Shown: one piece after another, positions 20,303 to 30,046 of the stretch
Position numbering within the stretch: the stretch's first letter is position 1
Layout: every line of letters begins with the position of its first letter
Origin: Pseudomonas sp. LB-090624
GTDB lineage: Bacteria; Pseudomonadota; Gammaproteobacteria; Pseudomonadales; Pseudomonadaceae
Assembly: GCF_003205205.1 (NCBI RefSeq)
Contig: NZ_QJRL01000011.1
Location: 62,001 to 126,000, forward strand
Length of the DNA stretch: 64,000 nt
Direction: 5' to 3'
Position numbers and translations under genes: made by a program
Notes under the pieces: model-generated
Told to the model about the DNA's origin: nothing
Seen by the model: the letters and a program-made list of their open reading frames with translations, nothing else
Database searches by the model: none

Positions 20303-20345
20303 CCGGCCTCTTGGCGGGTTTACCCGCGAAGAGGCCAGTACAGGC
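20303..20345. repeat. REP element
   Basis: GGCCTCTT-G-GCGGGT-TT-ACCCGC-G-AAGAGGCC forms a long near-perfect hairpin (20305-20336). It lies between the convergent flavoprotein and amidohydrolase genes, where it may also serve as a bidirectional terminator. Confidence 0.85.
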
Positions 20346-20347
20346 TG

Positions 20348-21139
20348 TCAGTGCAGCTCGAAGGTATCGGCGTCCAGGTTGGCCGGGAACTTGGCCCGGT
20401 ACGCTGCCAGCTCCGCAGCGCTCAACACGGCGGTAAACACGCCGTCTGCCTCCCCGGCACTCAGCAGGCTCTCGCCCTGGAAGTCCAGCACCTGGCTGTC
20501 GCCCGAATAGGCAAAGCCTTTGCCGTCCGTCCCCACCCGGTTCACCGCCGCCACATAGCAGAGGTTCTCGATCCCTCGCGCCGGCAGCAGTCGGTTCCAG
20601 TGCTGGCGGCGTGCAGCCGGCCAGTTGGCGGTATACAGCAGCAGATCGGTGTCCTGGGCATCGCGGCTCCACACCGGGAAACGCAGGTCGTAGCAGATCA
20701 GCGGACGAATCCGCCACCCCTTGATCTCGAACTGCACCTGGCGCTCACCCGGGGTGTAGTGCTTGTGCTCACCCGCCATGCGGAACAGGTGGCGTTTGTC
20801 GTAGTGCAAGATCTCCCCGTCCGGGCGCGCCCACAGCAGGCGGTTACGGTGGCTGCCATCTGCGGCCTGGATGATCACGCTGCCGGTAATCACTGCGTTG
20901 ACCTTCTTGGCCTGGGCCTTCAGCCATTTGTAGGTCGGGCCGTTCTCCGGCTCGCACAGGCTTTCCGACTGCATGGAAAAACCGGTAGTGAACATTTCCG
21001 GCAGGATCACCAGGTCCACTTCACCTACCTGCTCCAGCAGCACCTCGAAATGCGCATAGTTGGCCTCACGGTCATGCCAGGCCAGGGTGGTCTGCACCAG
21101 GGCGACTTTCAGGTTCGGGAGTGTGCTCAGATCGCGCAT
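20348..21139 (-). CDS. Carbon-nitrogen hydrolase, omega-amidase (YafV/Nit2-like)
   Basis: This 263-residue nitrilase-superfamily protein has the catalytic triad visible as E in ILPEMFTTGF, K in YDKRHLF and C in ICYDLRFP. The omega-amidase branch hydrolyses 2-oxoglutaramate and 2-oxosuccinamate, products made by glutamine/asparagine-dependent transaminases. The ATG at 21139 (MRDLSTLPNLKVALVQ) is chosen; the open frame runs to 21187 inside the neighbour. The gene overlaps the end of the methionine aminotransferase gene by 13 bp, and the pairing suggests methionine salvage (transamination of ketomethiobutyrate, then clearance of oxoglutaramate). Confidence 0.9.
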   Translation of the reverse strand: MRDLSTLPNLKVALVQTTLAWHDREANYAHFEVLLEQVGEVDLVILPEMFTTGFSMQSESLCEPENGPTYKWLKAQAKKVNAVITGSVIIQAADGSHRNRLLWARPDGEILHYDKRHLFRMAGEHKHYTPGERQVQFEIKGWRIRPLICYDLRFPVWSRDAQDTDLLLYTANWPAARRQHWNRLLPARGIENLCYVAAVNRVGTDGKGFAYSGDSQVLDFQGESLLSAGEADGVFTAVLSAAELAAYRAKFPANLDADTFELH

Positions 21140-22275
21140 AGTTTTTCCGCTGCCTGATGCAGCGTCTCCTCTCGTTTGGCAAAGCACAGGCGGACCAGGC
21201 GTTGCTCGGGGATGGGTTGCTGGTAGAACACCGATACCGGAATGGTCGCCACGCCGTGCTCACGGGTCAGCCACAGCGACATGTCGACATCGTTCAGGTC
21301 CGGGCGGATCAGCGAATAGTCCACCAGTTGGAAATAAGTGCCCGCCGTGCGGGTAAAGCGTAAGCGCGAGCCTTCCAGCAAACCGCAGAACAGGTCGCGC
21401 TTGGCCTGGTAGAACGCCGGCAATTCATCGACATGCCCTGGGTGCTCGGCCATGTAATCGGCCAGCGCGCACTGCAGCGGCGTCACCCCGCAGAAGTTGA
21501 CGTACTGGTGCACCTTACGCAACTCGGCGCTCAGCGCCGGCGGGGCAATCACGTAACCGGTCTTCCAGCCGGTGACGTGGTAGGTCTTGCCGAACGAGCT
21601 GACCACAAAGGCACGTTGGTACAACTGTGCGTGGGCCAGTACGCTGGCGTGGCGCACGCCGTCGTAGACGAGGTGCTCGTAGACTTCATCACTGACCAGG
21701 TAGATATCGCGGTCAGCGATAAGGCGTGCCAGCTGGTCAAGGTCTTCGCGGGTGATCAGTGCGCCGCTGGGGTTGTGCGGCGAATTGAGGATGACCATGC
21801 GCGTATGCGGGGTCAGGGCATCACTGAATTTTTGCCAGTCCATACGGAAGTTGCCGTCACTGAGCTGCACATGCACGCAGCGGCCACCGGCCAGTTGCAC
21901 CGAAGGCTCGTAGCTGTCGTAGCACGGGTCGAAGACGATCACCTCGTCGCCGGCATTCACCACCGCCTGTATGGCGCAGAAGATCGCCTCGGTGGCGCCG
22001 GGGGTGATGGTCACCTCCTGGTCGGCATCCACCCTGGCGCCGTACAAGCGCTCGACCTTGGCCGCCACTTGCTGGCGCAGCGCAGGCAAGCCGGTCATCG
22101 GCGAATACTGGTTATGCCCGGCGGCCACATGCCGGCCTACTGCATCGAGCAGCGCCTGCGGGCCGTTGAAGTCGGGAAAGCCTTGCGACAGGTTAAGCGC
22201 GCCGGTCTGCACGGCGAGCTGGGACATGGTAGTGAAGATGGTCGTGCCGACATTCGGCAGTTTGCTGCGGATCAT
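21127..22275 (-). CDS. Methionine aminotransferase (YbdL-like, PLP class I)
   Basis: This 382-residue class I aminotransferase has the PLP lysine in SSFGKTYHVTGWKTGY (about residue 230), the N-P-H-N-P-S-G segment and the D-E-V-Y-E-H motif. N-terminal (GALNLSQGFPDFNGP) and internal features match YbdL/kynurenine-aminotransferase-type enzymes that favour methionine, phenylalanine and glutamine. It is the first gene of a two-gene operon with the omega-amidase, a pairing known from methionine salvage. Confidence 0.9.
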   Translation of the reverse strand: MIRSKLPNVGTTIFTTMSQLAVQTGALNLSQGFPDFNGPQALLDAVGRHVAAGHNQYSPMTGLPALRQQVAAKVERLYGARVDADQEVTITPGATEAIFCAIQAVVNAGDEVIVFDPCYDSYEPSVQLAGGRCVHVQLSDGNFRMDWQKFSDALTPHTRMVILNSPHNPSGALITREDLDQLARLIADRDIYLVSDEVYEHLVYDGVRHASVLAHAQLYQRAFVVSSFGKTYHVTGWKTGYVIAPPALSAELRKVHQYVNFCGVTPLQCALADYMAEHPGHVDELPAFYQAKRDLFCGLLEGSRLRFTRTAGTYFQLVDYSLIRPDLNDVDMSLWLTREHGVATIPVSVFYQQPIPEQRLVRLCFAKREETLHQAAEKLCAI

Positions 22276-22383
22276 GAAGCCCTCTTTCCTGGGGTGTATC
22301 CGGCACGGGGTGAGGTCCGAGCATAGCGGATCGAGCGGTCAGGAAAAAGGTTGAAACAATAGGGGGATTGCTTTGGATCAAAG

Positions 22384-22415
22384 GGCTTCTTCGCGGGCTT
22401 GCCCGCGAAGAAGCC
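22384..22415. repeat. REP element with a perfect 15-bp stem
   Basis: GGCTTCTTCGCGGGC-TT-GCCCGCGAAGAAGCC is a perfect 15-bp inverted repeat with a 2-base centre. It lies 10 bp before the der stop codon (minus strand) and so probably also ends der transcription. Confidence 0.9.
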
Positions 22416-22424
22416 GCCACGGAA

Positions 22425-23888
22425 TCAGCGCTTGTCGCGACGCTTCTTCTCGGCCTTCTTGTGGTGCGACATCAGGCGACGCTTCTTGTTGACCTGGCGA
22501 TCGGTGAGGGTGTTCTTCTTGCCCTCATACGGGTTCTCGCCGCCCTTGTACTCGATACGGATCGGCGTACCGACCAGCTTCAGCACGCGGCGGTAAGTGT
22601 TTTCCAGGTAGCGCGAGTACGACTTCGGAATCTTCTCGGTCTGGTTACCATGGATCACGATCAGCGGCGGGTTGGCCCCACCCAGGTGGGCGTAGCGCAG
22701 CTTGATGCGGCGGCCGTTGACCAGCGGTGGCTGGTGCTCGCTCACGGCATCTTCGAGGATTTGCGTCAGGCGGCTGGTCGGCCAGCGCGTCACTGCCGAC
22801 TTGAACGCGGCCTGCACCGACTTGTACAGGTTACCCACGCCTGTACCATGCAAGGCGGAAATGAAGTGGATGTCGGCGAAGTCGACAAAGAACAGTCGGC
22901 GCTCCAGCTCGGTCTTCACGTAGTCACGCTCGCCCGGCTGCATACCATCCCACTTGTTCAGGGCGATGACGATGGCGCGGCCGGCTTCCAGGGCGAAGCC
23001 CAACAGGTTCAGGTCGTGGTCCACCACACCCTCGCGGGCGTCCATGACGAAGATCACCACGTTGGCGTCCTTGATCGCCTGCAGCGTCTTCACCACCGAG
23101 AACTTTTCGACTTCCTCGTGGATCTTGCCGCGCTTGCGCACGCCGGCGGTGTCGATGAAGGTGTACTTCTCGTCGTCGCGCTCGAACGGGATGTAGATGC
23201 TGTCGCGGGTGGTGCCCGGCTGGTCGTACACCACCACGCGCTCTTCGCCGAGCATGCGGTTGACCAAGGTCGACTTGCCAACGTTCGGCCGGCCGATGAT
23301 GGCAATCTTGATGCCATCTTTTTCGCTCGGGCCAGGAATCCGGACGGCTTCTTCGCCTTCGGCGACTTCAGCGTCCAGCGCTTCCTCGACCTGGTCGCGC
23401 GGCAGGTGGCCAAGCACGACTTCCATCAGCGCGTTGATGCCGCGGCCCTGGGAACCGGCCACCGGGATGGCATTACCCATACCCAGCGGCGAGAACTCGG
23501 CGCGCGCGACATCGGCGTCGATGTTGTCGATCTTGTTGGCGACCAGGATCGCCTCTTTGTTGCGCTTGCGCAGGTGCTCGGCAATCATCTGGTCGGCGGC
23601 GGTCATGCCGGCGCGTGCATCGACCAGGAACAGTACGTAGTCGGCTTCCTCGATGGCCATGAGCGACTGCTCGGCCATTTTCTCGTCCATGCCCACTTCG
23701 TCACCAGTGATGCCACCGGTGTCGATCAGGATGAAAGAACGACCCTGCCAGCTGGCATCGCCGTACTGGCGGTCACGGGTCAGACCCGACAGGTCACCGA
23801 CGATGGCATCGCGGGTCTTGGTCAGGCGGTTGAACATGGTGGATTTGCCGACGTTCGGGCGGCCCACCAGGGCAATTACGGGAACCAT
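22425..23888 (-). CDS. der: Ribosome assembly GTPase Der (EngA)
   Basis: The double-GTPase Der is required for 50S subunit maturation. The 487-residue protein has two tandem GTPase domains, each with GRPNVGKST (residues 8-16 and about 205-213), DTGG or DTAG switch motifs, and NKID / NKWD specificity motifs, followed by a C-terminal KH-like domain and a basic tail ending KKRRDKR. I use the ATG at 23888, which gives the conserved [16 protein letters not shown] start; the open frame extends further upstream without likeness. It is the last of a same-strand series (rlmN, pilF, rodZ, ispG, hisS, yfgM, bamB, der). Confidence 0.97.
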   Translation of the reverse strand: MVPVIALVGRPNVGKSTMFNRLTKTRDAIVGDLSGLTRDRQYGDASWQGRSFILIDTGGITGDEVGMDEKMAEQSLMAIEEADYVLFLVDARAGMTAADQMIAEHLRKRNKEAILVANKIDNIDADVARAEFSPLGMGNAIPVAGSQGRGINALMEVVLGHLPRDQVEEALDAEVAEGEEAVRIPGPSEKDGIKIAIIGRPNVGKSTLVNRMLGEERVVVYDQPGTTRDSIYIPFERDDEKYTFIDTAGVRKRGKIHEEVEKFSVVKTLQAIKDANVVIFVMDAREGVVDHDLNLLGFALEAGRAIVIALNKWDGMQPGERDYVKTELERRLFFVDFADIHFISALHGTGVGNLYKSVQAAFKSAVTRWPTSRLTQILEDAVSEHQPPLVNGRRIKLRYAHLGGANPPLIVIHGNQTEKIPKSYSRYLENTYRRVLKLVGTPIRIEYKGGENPYEGKKNTLTDRQVNKKRRLMSHHKKAEKKRRDKR

Positions 23889-24004
23889 CGGCTCTCCACT
23901 CTCGAATTCTTGAAAATGCAAAGGCCGCTGCAAGGCAGCGGCCGGAGTACGGGCGGCGTGTCCTACGCCGCGGCTTGAAGCCAGCCAAGGCTTCAAGCAT
24001 AGCT

Positions 24005-25147
24005 TCAGCGGATGGTCAGTGCCTCGAGCTTGCCGCTGTTGCCGAAGACATAGATGGTGTCACCGACCACAAGTGGGCGGGCGCGCAGGCCATCGCTGTC
24101 GATACGCTCACGGCCAACGAAGCGGCCATCGACCTGGCTGAGCAGGTGCAGGTAACCCTCGAAGTCCCCTACAGCCACATAGCTGGAATACACTTCAGGG
24201 GCTGTCAGCTGGCGACGCGCCATCGAGTCGTTGGTCCACAGGGCGCTGGAAGAACGCTCGTCGATGCCCTCGACCGAGCCCGAGGCCTCGCTCACATAGA
24301 CGTTGCCAAAGCCCTGGGCGACACCCACGTAGCTCGAAGCATCGCGCTGCCACAGCTCGCGGCCGCTTTCCAGGTCCAGGCCCGCTACGCGGCCCTGATA
24401 GGTGCTGACGTACAGGGTACCACCGGACAGCAGCAGGCCGCCGTCAATGTCGACCACGCGGTCAAGCTCGGAACGCCCCTGCGGAATGGCCACGCGGCTT
24501 TCCCACACCGGCACGCCGTTGTTGATGTCCACCGCAACTACCTTGCCGGTCGACAGGCCGGCGACGGCCAGGCGGTTGGTGGCGATCGGCGCACCGGTAC
24601 CACGAAGGGTCAGCACGGCCGGGGAGTTTTCGTAGATCCAGCGACGGTCGCCAGTGGCAGCATCCAGGCCGATAAGGCGATCATCCTGGGTCTGCACCAC
24701 CACCACGTCACCGTTGTTGGCAGGCGGAGCCAGCACTTCGCTGGTCACGCGGGAGCGCCAGCGCTCCTCACCGGTACTGGAATCCAGGGCAATCACTTCA
24801 CCCTTGAGGGTACCGAGCATGACCAGGCCATAGCCTACGCCGACTGCACCGGAAACCTGCAGCTCCAGGTCCTTCTTCCACACCACGTCGCCAGTGATGC
24901 GGTCGAGGGCGAAGACTTCACCGTTGACGTCGGAAGCGTAGATGCGGTCGTTCTCGATGGCCGGTACCAGGGTGTTGTAGGTTTCACCCTGGCCGTCACC
25001 GATCGAACGGCTCCACTGCTTCTTCAGCACCACTTCCTCGGTGAACTTGGTCAGCTCGGCCGGGGGCAGTTCCTTCTTGCTGTTGCTGCTGCAACCTGCG
25101 GCCAGTACGGCCAGGGTCAGCACTGCTGCATGTTTCCAACCGATCAC
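24005..25147 (-). CDS. bamB: Outer membrane assembly lipoprotein BamB (beta-propeller)
   Basis: BamB is the beta-propeller lipoprotein of the BAM complex that inserts outer-membrane proteins. The 380-residue protein has a lipobox LAAGC (C19) and repeated W-x-x motifs of PQQ-type propeller blades (for example [25 protein letters not shown]). The GTG start follows the yfgM stop codon with no gap (TAAGTG), so translation is probably coupled. Order and spacing are as in other gammaproteobacteria. Confidence 0.96.
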   Translation of the reverse strand: MIGWKHAAVLTLAVLAAGCSSNSKKELPPAELTKFTEEVVLKKQWSRSIGDGQGETYNTLVPAIENDRIYASDVNGEVFALDRITGDVVWKKDLELQVSGAVGVGYGLVMLGTLKGEVIALDSSTGEERWRSRVTSEVLAPPANNGDVVVVQTQDDRLIGLDAATGDRRWIYENSPAVLTLRGTGAPIATNRLAVAGLSTGKVVAVDINNGVPVWESRVAIPQGRSELDRVVDIDGGLLLSGGTLYVSTYQGRVAGLDLESGRELWQRDASSYVGVAQGFGNVYVSEASGSVEGIDERSSSALWTNDSMARRQLTAPEVYSSYVAVGDFEGYLHLLSQVDGRFVGRERIDSDGLRARPLVVGDTIYVFGNSGKLEALTIR

Positions 25148-25789
25148 TTACGCGTCCCCTTTAGCCAGGTCATCCAGCTTCAATTGCAGGCCACCGACCG
25201 CCGCCTCATCAGACAGCGCGGCCTTGGCTTTTTCGTAAGCGCTGTGCGCGTCGTCGGCACGACCCAGCTGTACCAGCAGGTCACCCTTCAACTCTTCACG
25301 GCTGGCCAGGAAGGCTTTGTCGGCGTCACCGTCGAGCAGCTTGAGGGCGTCCTCGGCCTTGTTCTGGGCGGCCAGTACACGTGCCAGGCGCTGGCGCGAA
25401 ATTTCGCCCAGGGTAGCGTCGGCCGGTTTGTCCAGCACGCTTTTCAGCTCGGCAGCAGCGTCGTCGAGCTTGCCGCTCTCGACTGCGACCTTGGCCACGA
25501 ACAGGCTGCCATACTGGGCGTAGGCGGTTCCGCCAAACTCGCTCTTGAGCTTGCCGGCCAGTTCCGCGACCTTGGTGGCGTCGGGCTGGCCAGTCGGCGT
25601 CAGGCTGGTTTCAAGCAGCGCCTGATACAGTTGCGAGGCACCTTGCGACTGGTTGCTCTGGTACTTGTGCCAGGTATTCCAGCCCAGCACCACCACGCCA
25701 GCCAGCAATGCGCCGGTCAGCAGCGGCTTGCCGTTGCGGTTCCACCAGTCCTTGACCCCTGCCAGGTCATCATCATCGGTACTCGACAC
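25148..25789 (-). CDS. yfgM: YfgM family membrane-anchored TPR protein
   Basis: This 213-residue protein is a single-pass inner-membrane protein with a short acidic N-terminus, a membrane segment at about residues 22-42 (KPLLTGALLAGVVVLGWNTW) and a periplasmic TPR domain. In E. coli YfgM associates with the SecYEG translocon and the chaperone PpiD. It sits between hisS and bamB and ends directly at the bamB start. Confidence 0.92.
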   Translation of the reverse strand: MSSTDDDDLAGVKDWWNRNGKPLLTGALLAGVVVLGWNTWHKYQSNQSQGASQLYQALLETSLTPTGQPDATKVAELAGKLKSEFGGTAYAQYGSLFVAKVAVESGKLDDAAAELKSVLDKPADATLGEISRQRLARVLAAQNKAEDALKLLDGDADKAFLASREELKGDLLVQLGRADDAHSAYEKAKAALSDEAAVGGLQLKLDDLAKGDA

Positions 25790-25827
25790 CCCAATACTCC
25801 TTTTCGCCTATTCGTTGTTGAACCGCG

Positions 25828-27117
25828 TTACGCCTGCGCGATCGCGGTTTCCAGGTGCTCGGCCAGAGCATCCCAGGCAATGTTCTGTTGTTCGCCCTGG
25901 CCACGCAGGGGCTTGAAGCCGATTTCTTGCTTGGCCAGTTCGTCGTCGCCGAGGATCAAGGCGAACAGTGCGCCGCTCTTGTCGGCCTTCTTGAACTGGC
26001 TCTTGAAGCTGCCCCCCCCGGCGTTGACCGCCAGGCGCAGGCCCGGCAGCCGGTCCCGCAGGCCTTCGGACAGGCGCAGGCCAGCCAGTTCTGCCTGTTC
26101 GCCAAAGGCGCACAGGTAGACGTCGATCTGACGGCTGATGGACTCTGGTACCTTGCCCAGGGTTTCCAGCAGCAGAATCAGGCGCTCGATACCCATGGCG
26201 AAACCAACGCCGGCGGTCGGTTTGCCACCCATTTGCTCAACCAGGCCGTCGTAGCGGCCACCGGCACACACCGTGCCCTGGGCGCCAAGCTTGTCGGTCA
26301 CCCACTCGAATACGGTCTTGCTGTAGTAGTCCAGGCCACGCACCAGCTTGGTGTTGATCACGAACGGAATGCCGGCAGCGTCCAGGCGGGCCTTGAGGCC
26401 CTCGAAGTGCACGCGCGACTCTTCGTCCAGGTAGTCTTCAAGCTTCGGCGCCCCCACCAGCACCGCCTGGGTGTTCTGGTCCTTGCTGTCGAGGATGCGC
26501 AGCGGGTTGCTCTTCAGGCGGCGCTGGCTGTCTTCGTCCAGTTGCTCCAGGCGCGCCGAGAGGAACTCGACCAGCGCGTCACGGTAGCGCGCACGGGCTT
26601 CGCTGGTGCCCAGGCTGTTGAGCTCCAGCTTGACCGCGTCCTGGATACCCAGCTGGCCCCAGAGGCGCCAGGTCAGCATGATCAGCTCGGCATCGATGTC
26701 CGGGCCATCCAGATTGAACACTTCCACACCAATCTGGTGGAACTGGCGGTAACGGCCCTTCTGCGGGCGCTCGTGGCGGAACATCTGACCGATGTACCAC
26801 AGTTTCTGCACCTGGCCGTTGCCGGTGATCCCGTGTTCGAGCACGGCGCGCACGCAGGCAGCGGTGCCTTCCGGGCGCAGGGTCAGCGAATCGCCGTTGC
26901 GGTCCTCGAAGGTGTACATCTCTTTCTCGACGATGTCGGTCACTTCACCGATCGAGCGCTTGAACAGCTCGGTGAACTCGACGATCGGCGTGCGGATCTG
27001 GCTGTACCCGTAGGTGTCCAGCAGACCGGCCACGGTGCCTTCGAAGTAGCGCCACAGCGGCGACTGTTCTGGCAGGATGTCGTTCATGCCACGAATGGCT
27101 TGCAGCGATTTGCTCAC
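25828..27117 (-). CDS. hisS: Histidyl-tRNA synthetase
   Basis: The enzyme charges tRNA-His. The 429-residue class II synthetase has motif 2 ([20 protein letters not shown]) and motif 3 ([11 protein letters not shown]), plus the histidine-specific signature [12 protein letters not shown] and a C-terminal anticodon-binding domain. The start is GTG at 27117 ([13 protein letters not shown]), the conserved position. It is in the same-strand block with ispG and yfgM. Confidence 0.97.
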   Translation of the reverse strand: MSKSLQAIRGMNDILPEQSPLWRYFEGTVAGLLDTYGYSQIRTPIVEFTELFKRSIGEVTDIVEKEMYTFEDRNGDSLTLRPEGTAACVRAVLEHGITGNGQVQKLWYIGQMFRHERPQKGRYRQFHQIGVEVFNLDGPDIDAELIMLTWRLWGQLGIQDAVKLELNSLGTSEARARYRDALVEFLSARLEQLDEDSQRRLKSNPLRILDSKDQNTQAVLVGAPKLEDYLDEESRVHFEGLKARLDAAGIPFVINTKLVRGLDYYSKTVFEWVTDKLGAQGTVCAGGRYDGLVEQMGGKPTAGVGFAMGIERLILLLETLGKVPESISRQIDVYLCAFGEQAELAGLRLSEGLRDRLPGLRLAVNAGGGSFKSQFKKADKSGALFALILGDDELAKQEIGFKPLRGQGEQQNIAWDALAEHLETAIAQA

Positions 27118-27142
27118 GAAAAGTCCTTACGAATTCTGTGTG

Positions 27143-28252
27143 TCAGCCACGAGCGATCAACGCCGCGTCGGCTTCGGCCTTTTCAGCCGCTTTCTGGCGG
27201 ATGAGTTTTTCCAGCTCATCGACCAGGTTGTCATTGGTCAGCTTTTGCGCCGGCTTGCCATCGATGTAGATCAGGTTCGGCGTACCGCCGGTCAGGCCTA
27301 CATGGGCTTCCTTGGCTTCGCCCGGGCCATTGACCACGCAACCGATTACCGCAACGTCCAGCGGCACCAGCAGGTCTTCCAGGCGCCCTTCCAGCTCGTT
27401 CATGGTCTTGACCACATCGAAGTTCTGCCGCGAGCAGCTCGGGCAGGCGATGAAGTTGATGCCACGCGAACGCAGGTGCAGCGACTTGAGGATGTCGTAG
27501 CCGACCTTCACTTCTTCGACCGGGTCGGCCGCCAGCGAGATACGGATGGTATCGCCAATGCCTTCGGCCAGCAGCATACCGAGGCCAACGGCGGATTTCA
27601 CTGTCCCTGAACGCAGGCCACCGGCTTCGGTGATGCCCAGGTGCAGCGGCTGCACGATCTGTTTGGCCAGCAGGCGGTAGGCTTCAACGGCCATGAACAC
27701 GTCGGAAGCCTTGACGCTGACCTTGAAGTCCTGGAAGTCCAGACGGTCGAGGTGCTCGACGTGGCGCAAGGCCGACTCGACCAGTGCGGCCGGGGTCGGC
27801 TCGCCGTACTTCTTCTGCAGGTCTTTTTCCAGGGAGCCGGCGTTGACCCCGATACGGATCGGGATGCCACGGTCGCGGGCGGCATCGACCACGGCGCGAA
27901 CACGGTCTTCGCGGCCGATGTTGCCTGGGTTGATACGCAAGCAGTCGACGCCAAGTTCAGCCACTCGCAGGGCGATCTTGTAGTCGAAATGAATGTCGGC
28001 GACCAGCGGCACGCTGACCAGTTGCTTGATCTTGCCGAACGCTTCGGCAGCGTCCATGTCCGGCACCGAAACACGCACGATGTCCACGCCGGCATCGACC
28101 AGGCGCTGGATTTGCCCCACGGTGGCGGCGACATCGTTGGTATCGGTGTTGGTCATGCTCTGCACCGCGATGGGCGCGTCACCACCCACCGGTACATTGC
28201 CGACCCAGATTTTGCGGGATTCGCGACGTTTGATCGGAGATTCGCCGTGCAT
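27143..28252 (-). CDS. ispG: 4-hydroxy-3-methylbut-2-enyl diphosphate synthase (IspG, 4Fe-4S)
   Basis: IspG carries out the penultimate step of the MEP isoprenoid pathway. The 369-residue protein has the TIM-barrel start ([15 protein letters not shown]) and the cluster ligands C-P-S-C and the later C in [10 protein letters not shown], which hold the 4Fe-4S cluster. Its need for Fe-S fits the nearby isc operon, though they are not one unit. It lies 25 bp upstream of hisS and just after rodZ. Confidence 0.96.
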   Translation of the reverse strand: MHGESPIKRRESRKIWVGNVPVGGDAPIAVQSMTNTDTNDVAATVGQIQRLVDAGVDIVRVSVPDMDAAEAFGKIKQLVSVPLVADIHFDYKIALRVAELGVDCLRINPGNIGREDRVRAVVDAARDRGIPIRIGVNAGSLEKDLQKKYGEPTPAALVESALRHVEHLDRLDFQDFKVSVKASDVFMAVEAYRLLAKQIVQPLHLGITEAGGLRSGTVKSAVGLGMLLAEGIGDTIRISLAADPVEEVKVGYDILKSLHLRSRGINFIACPSCSRQNFDVVKTMNELEGRLEDLLVPLDVAVIGCVVNGPGEAKEAHVGLTGGTPNLIYIDGKPAQKLTNDNLVDELEKLIRQKAAEKAEADAALIARG

Positions 28253-28255
28253 GAC

Positions 28256-29275
28256 TTACTGTCCCAACTTCAGGCGAGCAGTCTCGCCACTGGTGAACGG
28301 GGCAACATCGACGGCCTGGCCGTTGTAGCTGACCTGAGCGCCACGGGCAAAGCCCAGGCGTACCGCGAATGGCGGCTTGCCGGTCAGCTCGAGGTTGTCC
28401 CCTTTGCGCTTGATGGCGCTGAACAGCACCTTGCCGTTGCCGTCGCTGACCTGGGTCCAGCAATCGGCGGTGAACTGGATGGCAACCTTGGCGCTACCAG
28501 CCGGCACTGCGGCGGGCTCGGCGGCAGCCACCGCCGGCGCGGCCGGTGCAGCAGCCGGGGTAGCCGGCGCTACCGGGGCGGCAGGTGCGCTGACAGCCGG
28601 CTGTACCGGCGCCTGCTGGGCAGGTGCCGGGGTAGCAGCTACGGCTTCGCCGGGTGCTGGGCTGGCAGGTGCCTGCTCGGCAGCAGCGGCCGGTTGCCCG
28701 GCAGCAGCCTGCTCCAACGGCAAGGGCGCGCTTTCGGCTTGCTGGCCAGCGGATACCGCCTGGTCTTCAGGCTCATCGAGCGGGTGAATCTGGGTAGTGC
28801 CGTCGGCGCTCTCGACTTCGACGTGCTCCAGGGCGATCTTGGCCAGGTCCTTGCCGCGCAGGCTACCCTGGTCCTGCCACCAGACGAAGCCGCCACCCAC
28901 CACGGCCACCAGCAACAGCAGGCTGACACCGCGCAGGATGTTGTGCGAAAGGCGTACCGGCTCTTCGATACGGCCCAGCGAATGCACATCGCTGCCTTTG
29001 GCGTGGGTACCGGTGTGGCGGTCGAAGGCATCGACCAGGGCGGCCTGGTCGAGGTCCATCAGCTTGGCGTAGGCGCGAATGTAGCCACGGGCGAAAGTAT
29101 GCCCCGGCAGCTTGTCGAAGGCGCCGGTCTCCACGTGGTTCAGCGAACTGACAGTGAGGTTGAGCTTGCGGGCCACCTCGGCTTGAGTCCAGCCCCGTTT
29201 CTCACGGGCCAGGCGCAAAAGCTCACCGGGGTTCTGGCCAGGCGCTACTGCTACTTCGGGATGCGCGGCGTTCAT
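28256..29275 (-). CDS. rodZ: Cell-shape protein RodZ
   Basis: RodZ links MreB filaments to the membrane to keep rod shape. The 339-residue protein has an N-terminal HTH_25 domain (residues 17-75), a single membrane segment at about 113-133 and an Ala/Pro-rich spacer at about 165-265 before a C-terminal periplasmic domain (DUF4115). The spacer is strongly alanine- and proline-rich, typical of high-GC pseudomonads. It overlaps the pilF stop by 4 bp (ATGA). Confidence 0.95.
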   Translation of the reverse strand: MNAAHPEVAVAPGQNPGELLRLAREKRGWTQAEVARKLNLTVSSLNHVETGAFDKLPGHTFARGYIRAYAKLMDLDQAALVDAFDRHTGTHAKGSDVHSLGRIEEPVRLSHNILRGVSLLLLVAVVGGGFVWWQDQGSLRGKDLAKIALEHVEVESADGTTQIHPLDEPEDQAVSAGQQAESAPLPLEQAAAGQPAAAAEQAPASPAPGEAVAATPAPAQQAPVQPAVSAPAAPVAPATPAAAPAAPAVAAAEPAAVPAGSAKVAIQFTADCWTQVSDGNGKVLFSAIKRKGDNLELTGKPPFAVRLGFARGAQVSYNGQAVDVAPFTSGETARLKLGQ

Positions 29276-30033
29276 CGTTGCTCCGACAGGTATTGCTGAT
29301 ATTCCGGCGTACCGGGATAAAGTCGTTGTAATTGCTGGCCAAGCTCGGCCAGTGTGCCCTGCTCGTCGAACACCCTGGCAAGGCGGCTGCCCAGCAGCAG
29401 GCTACGGGCATCGTGGTCGCTCAACTGGCTGAAACGATCGTAGTAGTCCCGGGCCGGCACATAATGCCTGTTTTCGTAGGACAACTCAGCCATTTCAAGC
29501 AATGCTTTCGGTTGCCGCTGGTTGAGTTGCAACGCTTTCGACAGATACCCGTGCGCCTGCTCGCGGCGCTCGAGCTTCAGGGCGGTCAGGCCGAGGTTCT
29601 CGTATACGCGTGAGCGCTCAGGATACAGGGTATCGGCACTGGCCAGGCGAAACATCTGCTCGGCCTCGGCAAATCGCCCCTGAGCATAAAGGAAACTGCC
29701 GTAATTGTTGCGAATTCGCGTGTCGCCGCGGCTGACCTGCAGGGCTTTGCGAAAGTGGGTCTCGGCCAATACCGGCTCGGCTTCGGCCTGGAACACCAGG
29801 GCCAGGGCGGCGTGCGCATCGGCATCGGAGCTGTCGAGGGCCAGGGCCTTGCCCAGCGGCGCCTTGGCCTGCTCGGTCAAACCCTGTTGCAAATAACCCA
29901 GGCCAAGCTGCACATAAGCCCGCCCTGCCTCCACCCTGCCCTGGCGGCTGGCCAAGGGGTCGCCCGCGCCGCCCGACACGCAGCCGGCCAGCAGCGAAAG
30001 CGCAAGGATCGACAGCGCGGCGCGCAGGCTCAT
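29272..30033 (-). CDS. pilF: Type IV pilus biogenesis lipoprotein PilF (PilW), TPR
   Basis: PilF is the pilotin that places the PilQ secretin in the outer membrane. The 253-residue protein has a lipobox LLAGC (C18) and about six TPR units. I choose ATG 30033 (MSLRAALSILALSLLAGC) because it alone gives the lipoprotein signal; the longer frame to 30159 overlaps rlmN. It lies 13 bp after rlmN and overlaps rodZ by 4 bp, so the genes form one operon. Confidence 0.95.
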   Translation of the reverse strand: MSLRAALSILALSLLAGCVSGGAGDPLASRQGRVEAGRAYVQLGLGYLQQGLTEQAKAPLGKALALDSSDADAHAALALVFQAEAEPVLAETHFRKALQVSRGDTRIRNNYGSFLYAQGRFAEAEQMFRLASADTLYPERSRVYENLGLTALKLERREQAHGYLSKALQLNQRQPKALLEMAELSYENRHYVPARDYYDRFSQLSDHDARSLLLGSRLARVFDEQGTLAELGQQLQRLYPGTPEYQQYLSEQR

Positions 30034-30046
30034 GGGCAGGTCCCGG

